50,384 bases of DNA from Rhodospirillaceae bacterium TMED167 (lineage in GTDB: Bacteria; Pseudomonadota; Alphaproteobacteria; Rhodospirillales_A; UBA2165), in the NCBI GenBank assembly GCA_002170915.1, contig NHHQ01000101.1, forward strand, positions 5,766 through 56,149, read 5' to 3'. Below the pieces are notes generated by a model. The model had not been told where the DNA came from and did not search any database. It saw only the letters and a list, made by a program, of their open reading frames with translations. Shown one piece after another: positions 39,601-47,471 of this stretch. Position 1 is the stretch's first letter. Each line of letters starts with the position of its first letter. The position numbers were made by a program, and so were the translations under genes.

Positions 39601-40355
39601 CCCAGCACATTGAGCAAAGCATCAGACATTGGGGCGCTGTTGATTGCGCTGTCAGTGGCATTCACGAGCCGTGGGTATGCTTCAGAACAGGTATAATCCG
39701 TCCCGCTGGCGCTGCCGAGGTAAAGCCTGGTTCCGTATAGGCTGGAATCAAACCTAAGCGCCTGCGGCAACTCCCCGCCCATCATGTCGTCCAGGCTTTT
39801 CTCACCGAGATCAACCGCAGTGAGTGAACATTCCCGAATATAGTTGTTCCATGACTTTCGCACGTCTGCATCACCGCCGACCGCCAAGTTCATGGCTGTA
39901 TAGACAGGCGTTGAAGCAATGCGCCTACGGGCATCGTTCAGGATCTTGAGTGACTCTGCGAAGTGAGACTCGGTGACATAAGGAACGATGGCACCATAAC
40001 CTTGCTCAAAGAGATTGGTGATGTTGTAGCCGACAGAAGAAATGATTCCACCAGCGCCACCAATCCCCAACGGGACGTTATCGACAACCCGCACTTGCCC
40101 TGTATAGGAGTCCTCGATGACAACCGTAACGGTGGGCACAAACAGCATGGCGTAAAGCAGGTAACCCACCAGCACCTGCTGGAAGTTTATTTGCTTCGCC
40201 CCCTGGAAGATGCTTTGGACAAAAATCATGATGACGCCGAGCAAAAGGCCCACGCTGACCATCTGCTCGAACGACCCCATGGATGTCACCATTGCGACAG
40301 CCATGAGGATTTGCTCTAGGAACGCTGCGTCCCCAACGGAAAATATCTCGAACAT
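36645..40355 (-). CDS. traG: TraG, mating-pair stabilisation/assembly protein, 1236 aa
   Basis: The N-terminal third is TraG_N-like, with many hydrophobic segments (EQMVSVGLLLGVIMIFVQSIFQG, FQQVLVGYLLYAMLFVPTVTVV, MMTFFEGFVYAITPLMGFLIVLGSFGMGLAGRYFQTLLWIQLWMPVMSIINLY). The rest is a long polar, Ser/Ala/Gln-rich cytoplasmic or periplasmic region. F TraG works in pilus assembly through its N-terminal part and in mating-pair stabilisation and exclusion specificity through its C-terminal part. AGGAG precedes ATG 40355, 5 bases after the traH stop. Confidence 0.95.
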   Translation of the reverse strand: MFEIFSVGDAAFLEQILMAVAMVTSMGSFEQMVSVGLLLGVIMIFVQSIFQGAKQINFQQVLVGYLLYAMLFVPTVTVVIEDSYTGQVRVVDNVPLGIGGAGGIISSVGYNITNLFEQGYGAIVPYVTESHFAESLKILNDARRRIASTPVYTAMNLAVGGDADVRKSWNNYIRECSLTAVDLGEKSLDDMMGGELPQALRFDSSLYGTRLYLGSASGTDYTCSEAYPRLVNATDSAINSAPMSDALLNVLGVDNTYTGTSGQGYVTNALGSLGVTSTAGTAYLTAAVLEPIYYEAAQGRYADFQDMASATMINQAIQQRNTQWAAEQSMFMTIVRPMMTFFEGFVYAITPLMGFLIVLGSFGMGLAGRYFQTLLWIQLWMPVMSIINLYIHTAASNEMASLGSNLTSIYALNSASDQLQHWIATGGMLASATPIISLFVVTGSTYAFTSLAGRISGKDHIDEKVQSKDLVDNGPVMQGSASNEYTDLTGMAASGAAGLMGSISFGSGLSNMTSSAQQRMSSAQQAFSSSLGSSFSSGTMSGQSYDKAASLGRTHSAMYGRSEGVVNERANQIMENTSIGSQHADAVKGIVSAVASGAISGSVGTSMISQLAESAITSDGASRSTPIDPGNGEGSTANRTETAQRRAARQNSRGGKLGVDVGAEAKLSAGANKETTDTRSSSANESTAISDALRFTQQEQSQVSNNLARAVSTGNTESLSQTLGQQETQALTQSAQNLVSSSDSYSQANSMNQQYGNLNNLRLRDVGSQVGGNSQAMSDLNNYWNTGGVGAETKAEAQRLYERYSAPSTEGGYGLDNNSALAAARIKALQNSNNHAGTSDQQYQNNFNAALSAVGTGMGLATGQAGGYNSNAGLEQVGNNGLTAEVQSGTAGVEAAVAGAGAITMPQSGYPAHSDPASSTGTPGVIANEGAANSGAVRGTGSDWQSSRNAEAEAGARSQLLNNGPEYSRMSAAEFYGGVENASDWVGRRMEEAENLGESVFNAANAGMTAGSANFDQRLDELKNDPALRQEVINAARMSDAELESSGVGGSILSGLSSMGRSIMGAAAAGMELAQGEIGFDDLKNMSFEEKGMVYEAALSHAMETGGQAAVQAFEQTHGTEFREAFYEEAMSRGLTHEQAQVYAQSFDMNVMGESPERQAAIQGLAATYAERDAQGNVMRDDSGAPVLTEQNQEFVDQMVHTITESARAGSTMSGSYMTGIAHYNNSTGRGGSGVF

Positions 40356-40359
40356 ACGG

Positions 40360-41793
40360 TTACTCCTGCGTCCGTTGCGGTGTTGTCAGGCTGCTCAGCA
40401 CGTACCGTTGCTTACGGAGGTTATCCAGCATGTTGTTGTAGTGCTCTATGAGGTCAGCAACATCGCCATACTGGGAGCGCAGTTCCTGATAGTCGTTACG
40501 CACCTTGTCTTGTGACTCACTGATCAGCTCGAAGGCTTCAGATTGGTGAGGGGCCTTTGATTGACTCACGACCAGATTTACAGCCCTGAAAAGCTCCTCG
40601 GTTGTCGTGTAAACCATGGTCAAAGCAATGGTGTTCGAGGCTTTCAGCGCAAAGATTCTGGAAGCATCTTCGGATAGCACCGCCAGGTTGCGGACGATGG
40701 TCCCTGCGCCAGCAGGTAGGTTTGACATAAAGGCTTGTTCTTGGGCATTCAGAGTCCCCTGGTTTCTGGCGAACTTGGCGATGATGCCTGGGTTGCTGCC
40801 AGTGCCAAGAAGCATGTCTTCCACTTTCTTGCCAAGGCCCTCGATATTGACGGTCGCTTCACCCGGATCGAAACACTTGTCGTCGGTGTCACAGTTGTAA
40901 ATCTTGACACTTCCACCTTCCAGGATTGCCCTCAGAATGTCAGGCTTGGCTGGCTTGGTCTCAAGGGGAAGGGTTTTGCCTGCGTCAGCGGGGTCACCGA
41001 CATGGTTGGGGTCAATGACTGGCGGCTTACGAATAATGGTCCCGGTAAGGCTCATCATGGTTTCCAGCAGTGCATCATCGCCGTAGGTGAACCACGCTTT
41101 GGCATTTTGCTTCTTCAGTTGCTGCCAAACGATGTTGCCAATCAGTTCGCGACGCAGAAGCTCATCCTCTCCAAGCTCCTCTTCAGGTGAACGCCCGGTT
41201 TCGGTCTCTTCTCGTGAGCCGAACACATCCGATACAAGGCCGGTGGTTGTGGCTGCGATAGAAGCATCTGTTTTTCCCTTCAGCTCAAAGGCTGAGGTCG
41301 CGTCATTTACGATGCCTTGGGCAAGCTGACATGAATTGCCGAGATGCTGGTTAAGGGCCTGTATCTTTTTCTGGAATGCTTCAATGTGCTTTGAACAGTC
41401 AGGACAGACATTATCCAGGGCGAGCTGGAAGGCGTAGCCTTTGGCGTTCGCTGCCACCTGGCGAAGAAGCTGAACAATCTGTTCTGCTGAAACGAAACTG
41501 AAAGACCCATTGAACATGTCGATGCCCCCGCATCCCCCTTTCCACGAGGGCGGAGCAAAGCTAACCAGGTTCTCATCAAAGATTTTGGATTTCGTTGTGT
41601 AGCGTCCACCAGAGAACACACCCCGTCGCTGCGTCTCGAACACTCCGGGAGAGGTGGCGTTGCTCATTTCGCCAAAAAAGCTATCCAGCTCATCTTGAAT
41701 GTCGGCGTGACTGATGCTGGGCACCGTAAGGGCGGCGAAAGCCAAAGCTACACCGGCTGTGACCTGTTTAACGCGATGTAATCCATTCTTCAT
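40360..41793 (-). CDS. traH: TraH, conjugative pilus assembly protein
   Basis: The signal peptide ends SHA|DIQDELDSFFGEMSNATSPGVFETQRRGVFSGG, the hallmark start of mature TraH (FF..M.N.t.pg.f..Q..G...GG). SFAPPSWKGGCGGIDMFNGSFSFVSAEQIVQLLRQVAANAKGYAFQLALDNVCPDCSKHIEAFQKKIQALN follows, with the conserved paired cysteines and C-terminal coiled coils. It is periplasmic and needed for F-like pilus extension. Between traF and traG, as in F and SXT/IncA/C systems. Confidence 0.95.
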   Translation of the reverse strand: MKNGLHRVKQVTAGVALAFAALTVPSISHADIQDELDSFFGEMSNATSPGVFETQRRGVFSGGRYTTKSKIFDENLVSFAPPSWKGGCGGIDMFNGSFSFVSAEQIVQLLRQVAANAKGYAFQLALDNVCPDCSKHIEAFQKKIQALNQHLGNSCQLAQGIVNDATSAFELKGKTDASIAATTTGLVSDVFGSREETETGRSPEEELGEDELLRRELIGNIVWQQLKKQNAKAWFTYGDDALLETMMSLTGTIIRKPPVIDPNHVGDPADAGKTLPLETKPAKPDILRAILEGGSVKIYNCDTDDKCFDPGEATVNIEGLGKKVEDMLLGTGSNPGIIAKFARNQGTLNAQEQAFMSNLPAGAGTIVRNLAVLSEDASRIFALKASNTIALTMVYTTTEELFRAVNLVVSQSKAPHQSEAFELISESQDKVRNDYQELRSQYGDVADLIEHYNNMLDNLRKQRYVLSSLTTPQRTQE

Positions 41794-41794
41794 A

Positions 41795-42820
41795 TCAGCG
41801 CTCCTGGTGAAGTTTTTGTTTAATGAATTCGCTCAGCTTCTCCGGAGGTATGAAGTTTGTTTCAGAGTCGCTGCTATCTTTTGCCATGGACGAAAGCTCA
41901 TAGGATTGAGCATCGAGAATGGCCGCAATGTTGTTGTCCAGATTCATAATGGGCTTGGTCTTGTTGAACTCTTCTTCGGTGATCCAACCGCGTCGTCTGG
42001 CGACCAAGATAATTCGGTGCTTCAAATCAGCCAGGGAGAGAACGCCTTGAGCAATGGGCTCAACTTCCCTGTCCTCGGAAACGAGGTAGAGAGAGGGGAA
42101 TACTTCCGCGCCGAGTTTCTCTGCCTGACCCTGATCAGTTCGGAAGTCTGGGAATATCCCATCCGGAAGCGGCTTTCCATCGACCGAGATAGGCAAGATG
42201 GTGAACCCGTCGCGCAGCTCCAGCATCTTCAAGATGGGGGCCTGGACGCGGCTAGTATCGGAGTCTGACCGGAAGAAAAAGAAGATCCCGGCCTTCTGAG
42301 CGATTTTGTGTGCTAACTGGTCTTTTTCCTGGCCTGCCCATCGGTCGAGCTTCTGAGAGGCGAACGTGGCTGAGGGTCGCCGACTTTCTTCATCGAGGAA
42401 CGGGTCGCCAACTACTGCCAATTCGGTCGCATCAGCAAACTGCTCGCTACGGTCCATGGCGTACCGCTGGAGGTACATGTAGGTCCGGACGTTCTCAATG
42501 GTCGGGTTGTTCCAAGCCTCGTCTTTATACTTGGGCAGATTCTCTCTAAACCATGCAGCGGAAAAGACAGCGGGGCCTTGAGGGACCGCTGGCGCGGGAG
42601 CTGTAGGCTCCGGCTGCTGTGGTGGTGGGGCGGCAACGACCTGGGGTTCTGGCTTTTCTGGTTCAGGCTCCTCCTCGGGGATTTCCTCCTTATACCAAAA
42701 CCAGCCTTCGGCCTTGCGGTCGTAAAAGCGGTTGTCAGGATCAGGCTCCTGAGCGTGGGCCATCGGCGCGATAAGGGTTATCCCAAGCGCCAGCAAAATT
42801 GTTTTGTAGATTCTCAGCAT
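41795..42820 (-). CDS. traF: TraF, pilus assembly protein with thioredoxin-like fold
   Basis: A signal peptide (cut after AHA) is followed by FYDRKAEGWFWYKEE, a proline-rich spacer (residues about 50-85), and PAVFSAAWFRENLPKYKDEAWNNPTIENVRTYMYLQRYAMDRSEQFAD, typical of TraF. The C-terminal thioredoxin-like domain (IFFFFRSDSDTSRVQAPILKML) has no CxxC, as in F TraF. It starts the traFHG operon; a GCCCGTTTTGGGC box lies 76 bases upstream of its start. Confidence 0.93.
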   Translation of the reverse strand: MLRIYKTILLALGITLIAPMAHAQEPDPDNRFYDRKAEGWFWYKEEIPEEEPEPEKPEPQVVAAPPPQQPEPTAPAPAVPQGPAVFSAAWFRENLPKYKDEAWNNPTIENVRTYMYLQRYAMDRSEQFADATELAVVGDPFLDEESRRPSATFASQKLDRWAGQEKDQLAHKIAQKAGIFFFFRSDSDTSRVQAPILKMLELRDGFTILPISVDGKPLPDGIFPDFRTDQGQAEKLGAEVFPSLYLVSEDREVEPIAQGVLSLADLKHRIILVARRRGWITEEEFNKTKPIMNLDNNIAAILDAQSYELSSMAKDSSDSETNFIPPEKLSEFIKQKLHQER

Positions 42821-42879
42821 AGGTCCAGGACACAGTTCATGGATGTTAGCTGAGAATGTTACTGGAGCTTACCTTTTCG

Positions 42880-42908
42880 GCAGGCACGTCGAACCGCCCA
42901 AAACGGGC
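42880..42908 (-). promoter_or_regulatory. GCCC-N5-GGGC activator box C, upstream of traF
   Basis: The minus strand reads GCCCGTTTTGGGC followed by GGTTCGACGTGCC, the same box-and-flank layout as A, B and D but more diverged. Its position before the traFHG operon supports a role in transfer-gene activation. Confidence 0.55.
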
Positions 42909-42937
42909 GAATAGAGCCACCTACCATAAGTTTTTCC

Positions 42938-44440
42938 CTACTTCGAGTTCGACGCCTCCAAAGCTGCTCGCTTTTTAGCTGCCAGCCCTTTGGCGTACCG
43001 CAAAATAAGGGCCACCGACTGGTTGATCACAAGCGTTTGCATAGCTCGGGTACAGGCCACATAGAGGAGGTTTACCTCGTCTTCGCGGTCTTCTGGTTCA
43101 AGTTCTGGATCGAATACGTCTGGAAAGTCGTCAGCCAGTACCACGCATTGCCATTCAAGCCCCTTGCAGCGGTGGGCCGTGGAAACAGTTATGTCCGCGT
43201 TGGCCGGGTCAGTGACCGTCTGTTCGACCATAAGAGCAATCAGGCCGGGGATGTCATCAAAATCGTTCAGTAGTGCGATGGAGCGGAACATCTCAGGATC
43301 TTTGGTGGCTTTTGCTATGTCCTCGTAATCCTCGAAATCCCGATACTCTTTGAGCAATTTTTGGTTGCGCACTCGGTCGTTTTGTCGCCTGGCGAACCAG
43401 AACAGGTCTTCGAGTTCAGCGAGCTGGTAGGCTTCGATGCCACCAACCCAATAAATGCGTTTTCCGCTCATGGCCGCCACCAAGGCGTTGGTGATTACAC
43501 CAATGACAGTTCTGGAGAGAACGGTAAATCCACCAGCTCCCTCTGGGAGAGATGTCACCACCTGGTCTTGCGAGCCTCGGCCAATGACAGGCTTAGTCTC
43601 CTTTTTGAGCATCAAAAGCGCATTCGCAACCATCGCAACTTGTGGCCCAAAGCGAAAACTGTGCGTCAAGTACAAAGTATCTGCATTGCTAAGGAATGGT
43701 GCTTGAAGTGCGTTACTGGCCCCTCTGAAGCGGTATATCTGCTGGTGGTCGTCCCCAACGTATATCACCTTACACTTTTGCTGAAGAACAATGTGATTGG
43801 TCACGGGGTTGGAGTCTTGGGCTTCGTCGAAAAGGATGGTCGTGTATTTCCGTGCCAGGTTCGGCAGGCTGAGCTGGTATAGCTTCAGGTACGCATCATG
43901 AATTATGGGGAAGCTATCCTCGATGTCGGTCATCCTCTGCCATATCATCTGGGCTCCATCCAAAACTTGCCCCTGATACATGACCTGGTTCCGCGTCTTT
44001 CCCTGGACTCGCTCGGAGCGGCAAAAGTGAACATCGAGAATGCGCGGGTCTGCACTGGCAAGGAAAGCGTTCAGGGCTTCTGAAATGTCTTTCGCCAGTG
44101 TCCAGTTCGGTGAAGGGAGTGCCTGAGCAATGTCCGTCAGGCGAAGGTTGTTCTTCAGCTTGTGGCCGTACTGGCGACCGATAGCAGAAAAGGCTATCTG
44201 ATGGGACGTTTTGCAATCCACGTTGGCCGGGAACTTGGATAGCGCCTCATCCCGTATGGCTCGGTTAAACGCCAGGTAGAGGATTCTGTCCCGTGGATTC
44301 ATTAGGGCGTACTTCACCAGCGTCGAAGTTTTGCCGGTGCCTGCATAGGCTTTTACGACGAGCCTGGAACCTTTGTATTGGGTTATTCGCGATTGCTCCG
44401 GGGTGTCAGGCGGAAGTTTCTCCAGTGTTACGCGGCCCAT
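42938..44440 (-). CDS. UvrD/Rep-like superfamily 1 helicase, 500 aa
   Basis: Motifs in order: AYAGTGKTSTL (I), FDEAQDSNPV (II), YVGDDHQQIYRFRGA (III), LTHSFRFG (IV), TVSTAHRCKGLEWQCVVLADDF (V) and LLYVACTRAM (VI). KTSHQIAFSAIG also fits the short, Fbh1-like group. ATG 44440 (MGRVTLEKLPPDTPEQ) is used because the longer reading overlaps the upstream gene in another frame. It may unwind DNA in plasmid replication or in conjugation; it has no relaxase domain. Confidence 0.92.
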   Translation of the reverse strand: MGRVTLEKLPPDTPEQSRITQYKGSRLVVKAYAGTGKTSTLVKYALMNPRDRILYLAFNRAIRDEALSKFPANVDCKTSHQIAFSAIGRQYGHKLKNNLRLTDIAQALPSPNWTLAKDISEALNAFLASADPRILDVHFCRSERVQGKTRNQVMYQGQVLDGAQMIWQRMTDIEDSFPIIHDAYLKLYQLSLPNLARKYTTILFDEAQDSNPVTNHIVLQQKCKVIYVGDDHQQIYRFRGASNALQAPFLSNADTLYLTHSFRFGPQVAMVANALLMLKKETKPVIGRGSQDQVVTSLPEGAGGFTVLSRTVIGVITNALVAAMSGKRIYWVGGIEAYQLAELEDLFWFARRQNDRVRNQKLLKEYRDFEDYEDIAKATKDPEMFRSIALLNDFDDIPGLIALMVEQTVTDPANADITVSTAHRCKGLEWQCVVLADDFPDVFDPELEPEDREDEVNLLYVACTRAMQTLVINQSVALILRYAKGLAAKKRAALEASNSK

Positions 44441-44733
44441 TGTTCGCCTCGCTTCGGATAGCGCGAGTGCAGCGACTCGATGGTATTCACATACTGGATG
44501 ACCCGGCTCTCTGCGTTGGGGATGACCGTCAGACAATCCTCCTCGCTCCACCAAGACGGAGCATCGAGGCTGACAATCTCCCGGACCCATTCTCGCATAG
44601 GGAGCAGCCACTCCAATGCAGTGCGGCCATACCGTTCGGAGAGTGCTATGGCCGCATTAATGCGCCTCAGTAGAATGCGAGCCCTAGCGATCCAGTGGGC
44701 TCTATACTTCGGTTGCCGATGTTGGCGGTGCAT
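44428..44733 (-). CDS. Hypothetical protein, 101 aa
   Basis: A basic N terminus (MHRQHRQPKYRAHWIARARILLRRINAAIAL) and a tryptophan-rich middle (PMREWVREIVSLDAPSWWSEEDC). It begins 2 bases after the kfrA-like stop and overlaps the helicase start by 13 bases, so it is in the same operon. No family recognised. Confidence 0.55.
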   Translation of the reverse strand: MHRQHRQPKYRAHWIARARILLRRINAAIALSERYGRTALEWLLPMREWVREIVSLDAPSWWSEEDCLTVIPNAESRVIQYVNTIESLHSRYPKRGEQWAA

Positions 44734-44735
44734 GA

Positions 44736-45731
44736 TTACTCCTGTTTAGTAGTGTTGCCGCCAGCCTCCTTTTCTCCATCGCTTTTCTTTTTCGCTTTGG
44801 ATCGCTGAGCTGCCTTCAGTGCCTCAATATTTTCGGTGGCTTTCTGAAGGCGCTTTTCAAGCTGGGTCATCTGGCGAGAACGCTCTTCCAGTTGGCCCGC
44901 AAGGTTAGCGTTCTCTGATGCCAGGCGGGCTTTCTCTGTCGTTGCCTCATCAAGTTCAGAACGCTGCTCTTGCTCTTTTTGCTGGAGCTGGCGCAGTTGT
45001 TCTTGCAGTCCCTCATTCTTACTCTTCTCTGCATTAAGCGACGCCTCTGTATTTGCCTGTTTTTGGCTCAAACGCTCGGTTTGCTCTTTTTCTTGCTCAA
45101 GGTCTCGGTTTAGGCGTGAAACATCTGTGTTCAGGCGAGAAACGTCTCCATTGAGGGTTGCCACCTCTTCCAGCTTGGCTTCGTACTTGCTCGTGGCCGC
45201 TGACAATTTCCCTTCCAGCGACACCAAATCATTTTGTGCGCGGCTAAGCGATGCTTCGGAAAGCGATGCCTGCCGTTCTGCCTCGATACGCGCCTCTTGC
45301 TCCTTCTCGTACCGGGCGCTGCTGTTGCGCAGGGCCTCCTCAAGATCATCAATGCGTTCCTGCATATCGTTGGAAGCGTCTACGACCTCCTGGACTTCCT
45401 CCTGGAGTTCGGCTTGCTGGCGTTTCAGTTCGTCTCGTTCCCCCTGCAACTGATCGTGCTCGTGCTTGCGGGCCATCACCCATAGCTTCCGGATAAAGAG
45501 GTCAGCGTCCTTTCCAATAGAGTCAGGCACAACCTCATCTTCTACCGGAACCTCCACCTGGTCATCACCGGCATTTTCCACTTCCCACTGCTTCAGGTAG
45601 TTCCCTATGGTCGTATAGCTGCCCCGGCCTATCATCCGGTGAACGCCTATCGTCGTGGGCGTCTTGCCTGCACGGACCATTTCATCAGCCGCTTCATACA
45701 CGTCCTCTTGAGATACGAGTTTTCGAGCCAT
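44736..45731 (-). CDS. kfrA: KfrA-like coiled-coil DNA-binding protein, 331 aa
   Basis: The N terminus MARKLVSQEDVYEAADEMVRAGKTPTTIGVHRMIGRGSYTTIGNYLKQWE is the KfrA N-terminal DNA-binding domain. Residues about 80-315 form a very long coiled coil (repeated EL, Q and K heptads), and the tail is basic (RSKAKKKSDGEKE). KfrA-type proteins of IncP plasmids repress their own promoter and support maintenance. ATG 45731 has AAGGAG at the right distance; the ATG at 45737 is too close to it. Repeats CCGTAATTA in the promoter are likely operators. Confidence 0.9.
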   Translation of the reverse strand: MARKLVSQEDVYEAADEMVRAGKTPTTIGVHRMIGRGSYTTIGNYLKQWEVENAGDDQVEVPVEDEVVPDSIGKDADLFIRKLWVMARKHEHDQLQGERDELKRQQAELQEEVQEVVDASNDMQERIDDLEEALRNSSARYEKEQEARIEAERQASLSEASLSRAQNDLVSLEGKLSAATSKYEAKLEEVATLNGDVSRLNTDVSRLNRDLEQEKEQTERLSQKQANTEASLNAEKSKNEGLQEQLRQLQQKEQEQRSELDEATTEKARLASENANLAGQLEERSRQMTQLEKRLQKATENIEALKAAQRSKAKKKSDGEKEAGGNTTKQE

Positions 45732-45737
45732 CTTCAT

Positions 45738-45983
45738 CTCCTTTCGTATATTACCGTAATTATCGTAATTACCGGTGATGATAGCGCATATTCACCTTGA
45801 TGGCACTGATTTTGTGCAATCGGAACAGAGTTGTGAGATTGGAGTACCCGTCAGGGCAAATGGGGTCACCGCTGGCGCGATACACCGTCTTATGAGCAAG
45901 GCTGGATGTTAGAGAGGCGAGCGGTCAGAAGGGCAAGAGAGAGTTATACCGTTGTTTCGAGGGGTGCTGTAAAGCCCTTCCCG
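45738..45983. promoter_or_regulatory. kfrA upstream region with CCGTAATTA repeats
   Basis: CCGTAATTATCGTAAT (45754-45769) holds two CGTAATT words 9 bases apart, followed by ACCGG. The same arrangement occurs at 49951-49966. A possible terminator of tus lies at the right end. No gene is apparent. Confidence 0.55.
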
Positions 45984-46002
45984 TCACGCAGGAAAGGCTT
46001 CA
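45971..46002 (-). terminator. Hairpin at the tus 3' end, possible terminator
   Basis: AAGCCTTTCC and GGGAAGGGCTT arms on the minus strand enclose the stop codon of the tus-like gene. The T tract (TTTACAG) is short, so termination is uncertain. Confidence 0.4.
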
Positions 46003-46853
46003 ATCGTGACGCCGCCAAAGGTTCCCAGTATCTCTGCGGCCACTTTGTCAGAGCGGGTCTTTCTTTGATCTTCAGCACGAAACTCTGCCAGAGCTTTATG
46101 CTTAATCGGTTGCTCCTGGATAAAGAGCAACGGCATTGGAGCGGTCACCGTTTTGAGCCCGTCACCTACTCGGATGTTCGCCACCGGCTGGACCCGCACC
46201 TGTCGGCGCACCCGAAGTGATGATTCTGGAACTCGGTCTAACCTGGAGAGGAGTTGCTCCAGGGGCAACCTATAGTCTGGACCCGACCGTTCCAGTTCTT
46301 CAGAGATACGTCGAACCAGGTCATTCTTCACTGGTTTAGATAGTGAATCCTTCCGTTGCCATGTGAATCGCACCGAAAGGACCTTCTCATGGGTAAAGCA
46401 TCGGATATGCCGATAGAGGTGCATGGTCATGATCCCAGGGCATTCCGCCCGCAGCGCTTCAAAGCGCTCCTGCCGGGTGCTGAATGTACCGATTACATAC
46501 TCCTCGATGGCGGTCTTTGCAGCGTTGATTCGCTCCACCAAGTCTGGAATCTCCAGGGCAGATGCGTCCCGAAGAGGGGAGAGCCAGATCGCACCGACCG
46601 TCCGCCGAGCGACTTTTTGTGAATAGCTGGGATTGATATGCAGATCCTGGTAGCAGGCTGCGGCCAGCGAAACAGCTTCTTCTCCAGTGTGCTCACGAAC
46701 AGGGATTGTTTTCACCGGCTCGCCCTCCATGCCTTTGGGAGTATTAGGCAGCGGGTAGGCGAGGGCGGCCATTGGCCGCATTCGCTTCAGGATGTTGTTG
46801 AGAGCCCGGATGTCCCGGTTCATTGCGTCGAATTGTTCTGAAATGACAGTCAT
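45984..46853 (-). CDS. tus: Tus-like replication terminus-binding protein, 289 aa
   Basis: The central part AECPGIMTMHLYRHIRCFTHEKVLSVRFTWQRKDSLSKPVKNDLVRRISEELERSG aligns well with the E. coli Tus segment LPGLITLNAYRTL...LRFGWANKH. LRVRRQVRVQPVANIRVGDGLKTVTAPMPLLFIQEQ matches [33 protein letters not shown]. Both regions contact Ter DNA in Tus. Length is similar to Tus (309 aa). It would stop replication forks from one direction at Ter sites on the plasmid. Two inverted Ter-like sequences lie upstream. Confidence 0.85.
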   Translation of the reverse strand: MTVISEQFDAMNRDIRALNNILKRMRPMAALAYPLPNTPKGMEGEPVKTIPVREHTGEEAVSLAAACYQDLHINPSYSQKVARRTVGAIWLSPLRDASALEIPDLVERINAAKTAIEEYVIGTFSTRQERFEALRAECPGIMTMHLYRHIRCFTHEKVLSVRFTWQRKDSLSKPVKNDLVRRISEELERSGPDYRLPLEQLLSRLDRVPESSLRVRRQVRVQPVANIRVGDGLKTVTAPMPLLFIQEQPIKHKALAEFRAEDQRKTRSDKVAAEILGTFGGVTIEAFPA

Positions 46854-46907
46854 GATGCCTCCGTTGGAATTGTTCTGTCAGCGCAAAGGGCGCTTCTTAT
46901 ACAGATA

Positions 46908-46922
46908 TTAGACCATCATGCA
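46908..46922 (-). promoter_or_regulatory. Ter-like site 1
   Basis: The minus strand reads TGCATGATGGTCTAA, resembling the E. coli Ter core ATGTTGTAACTA with one shift. It is about 55 bases upstream of the tus start, where Tus could also autoregulate. Confidence 0.5.
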
Positions 46923-47107
46923 GCGAGGGGGAAATCCAATGTGCAGCCTTCGCTTCGCTCCGGCTGAGGGGTGCCTTTCCTGATCGACCGCGCTGAGATT
47001 AGATTGAGAAAGAGAGAGAAAGAGAGAGAGAAAAGAAGAGGGACAGCCAGTAAGGGGTCGGGTAAGAACGCCGAGGGTTCGGGCTGGGATCGCTTTCCCC
47101 TCTACCT

Positions 47108-47122
47108 TGCATGATGGTCTAA
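47108..47122 (+). promoter_or_regulatory. Ter-like site 2
   Basis: TGCATGATGGTCTAA on the plus strand is identical over 15 bases to site 1 in opposite orientation, 186 bases away. Both copies are preceded by CCCTC a few bases upstream. Confidence 0.5.
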
Positions 47123-47219
47123 CTTTGCGAGAAAAGTACATCCCAGTGATGGAGGGGCGGTACTTCGCATAGAAAAGGCCACTCGAACGGTGGCCTTGTA
47201 TGTGAGTTCAGGTTCTCTT

Positions 47220-47471
47220 TTATGGTTCTACAGCGGGACCATAATGCGAACGGTATTGCTGGTGCTCTTCGGATTCGGCCACAAGGCCCATTAGCTCCAG
47301 TAACTGCCGTTCCCATGCGCCGGGGCGTCGGCTGCCATCAGCTATGCTCGCCAACACAAACGCCACCAGGTCGTCCACGTTGGCCTGTGCGTTTGGGGCT
47401 CCGTGGCGCTGATGTAACTCCACCAGGTACTCCAGCTCCTTGAGCACCTCGGGGTGAATGTCGATTTGCAT
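47220..47471 (-). CDS. Hypothetical protein, 83 aa
   Basis: AGGAG lies 7 bases before ATG 47471. The product (MQIDIHPEVLKELEYLVELHQRHG) is helical, with DDLVAFVLASIADGSRRPGAWERQLLELMGL. It overlaps the apparent end of the upstream gene by 134 bases, which I read as a frameshift in that gene rather than true overlap. No family recognised. Confidence 0.65.
   Translation of the reverse strand: MQIDIHPEVLKELEYLVELHQRHGAPNAQANVDDLVAFVLASIADGSRRPGAWERQLLELMGLVAESEEHQQYRSHYGPAVEP

Larger units (their letters stand above)
46854..47219. other. Gene-free region with Ter-like sites and a GA-rich tract
   Basis: The region between tus and the 83-aa gene holds two inverted copies of TGCATGATGGTCTAA (46908-46922 and 47108-47122) and a purine tract made of GAGA repeats (47001-47043). 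No convincing coding sequence is seen. Confidence 0.65.

Noticed and set aside
36645..40355. Plus-strand frames antisense to traG
   Set aside because: traG has strong family motifs and a proper start; the antisense frames arise from its Ser/Ala/Gln-rich codons.
42938..44440. Relaxase-helicase (TraI)
   Set aside because: Only SF1 helicase motifs are present; no relaxase domain or metal-binding histidine triad is visible.
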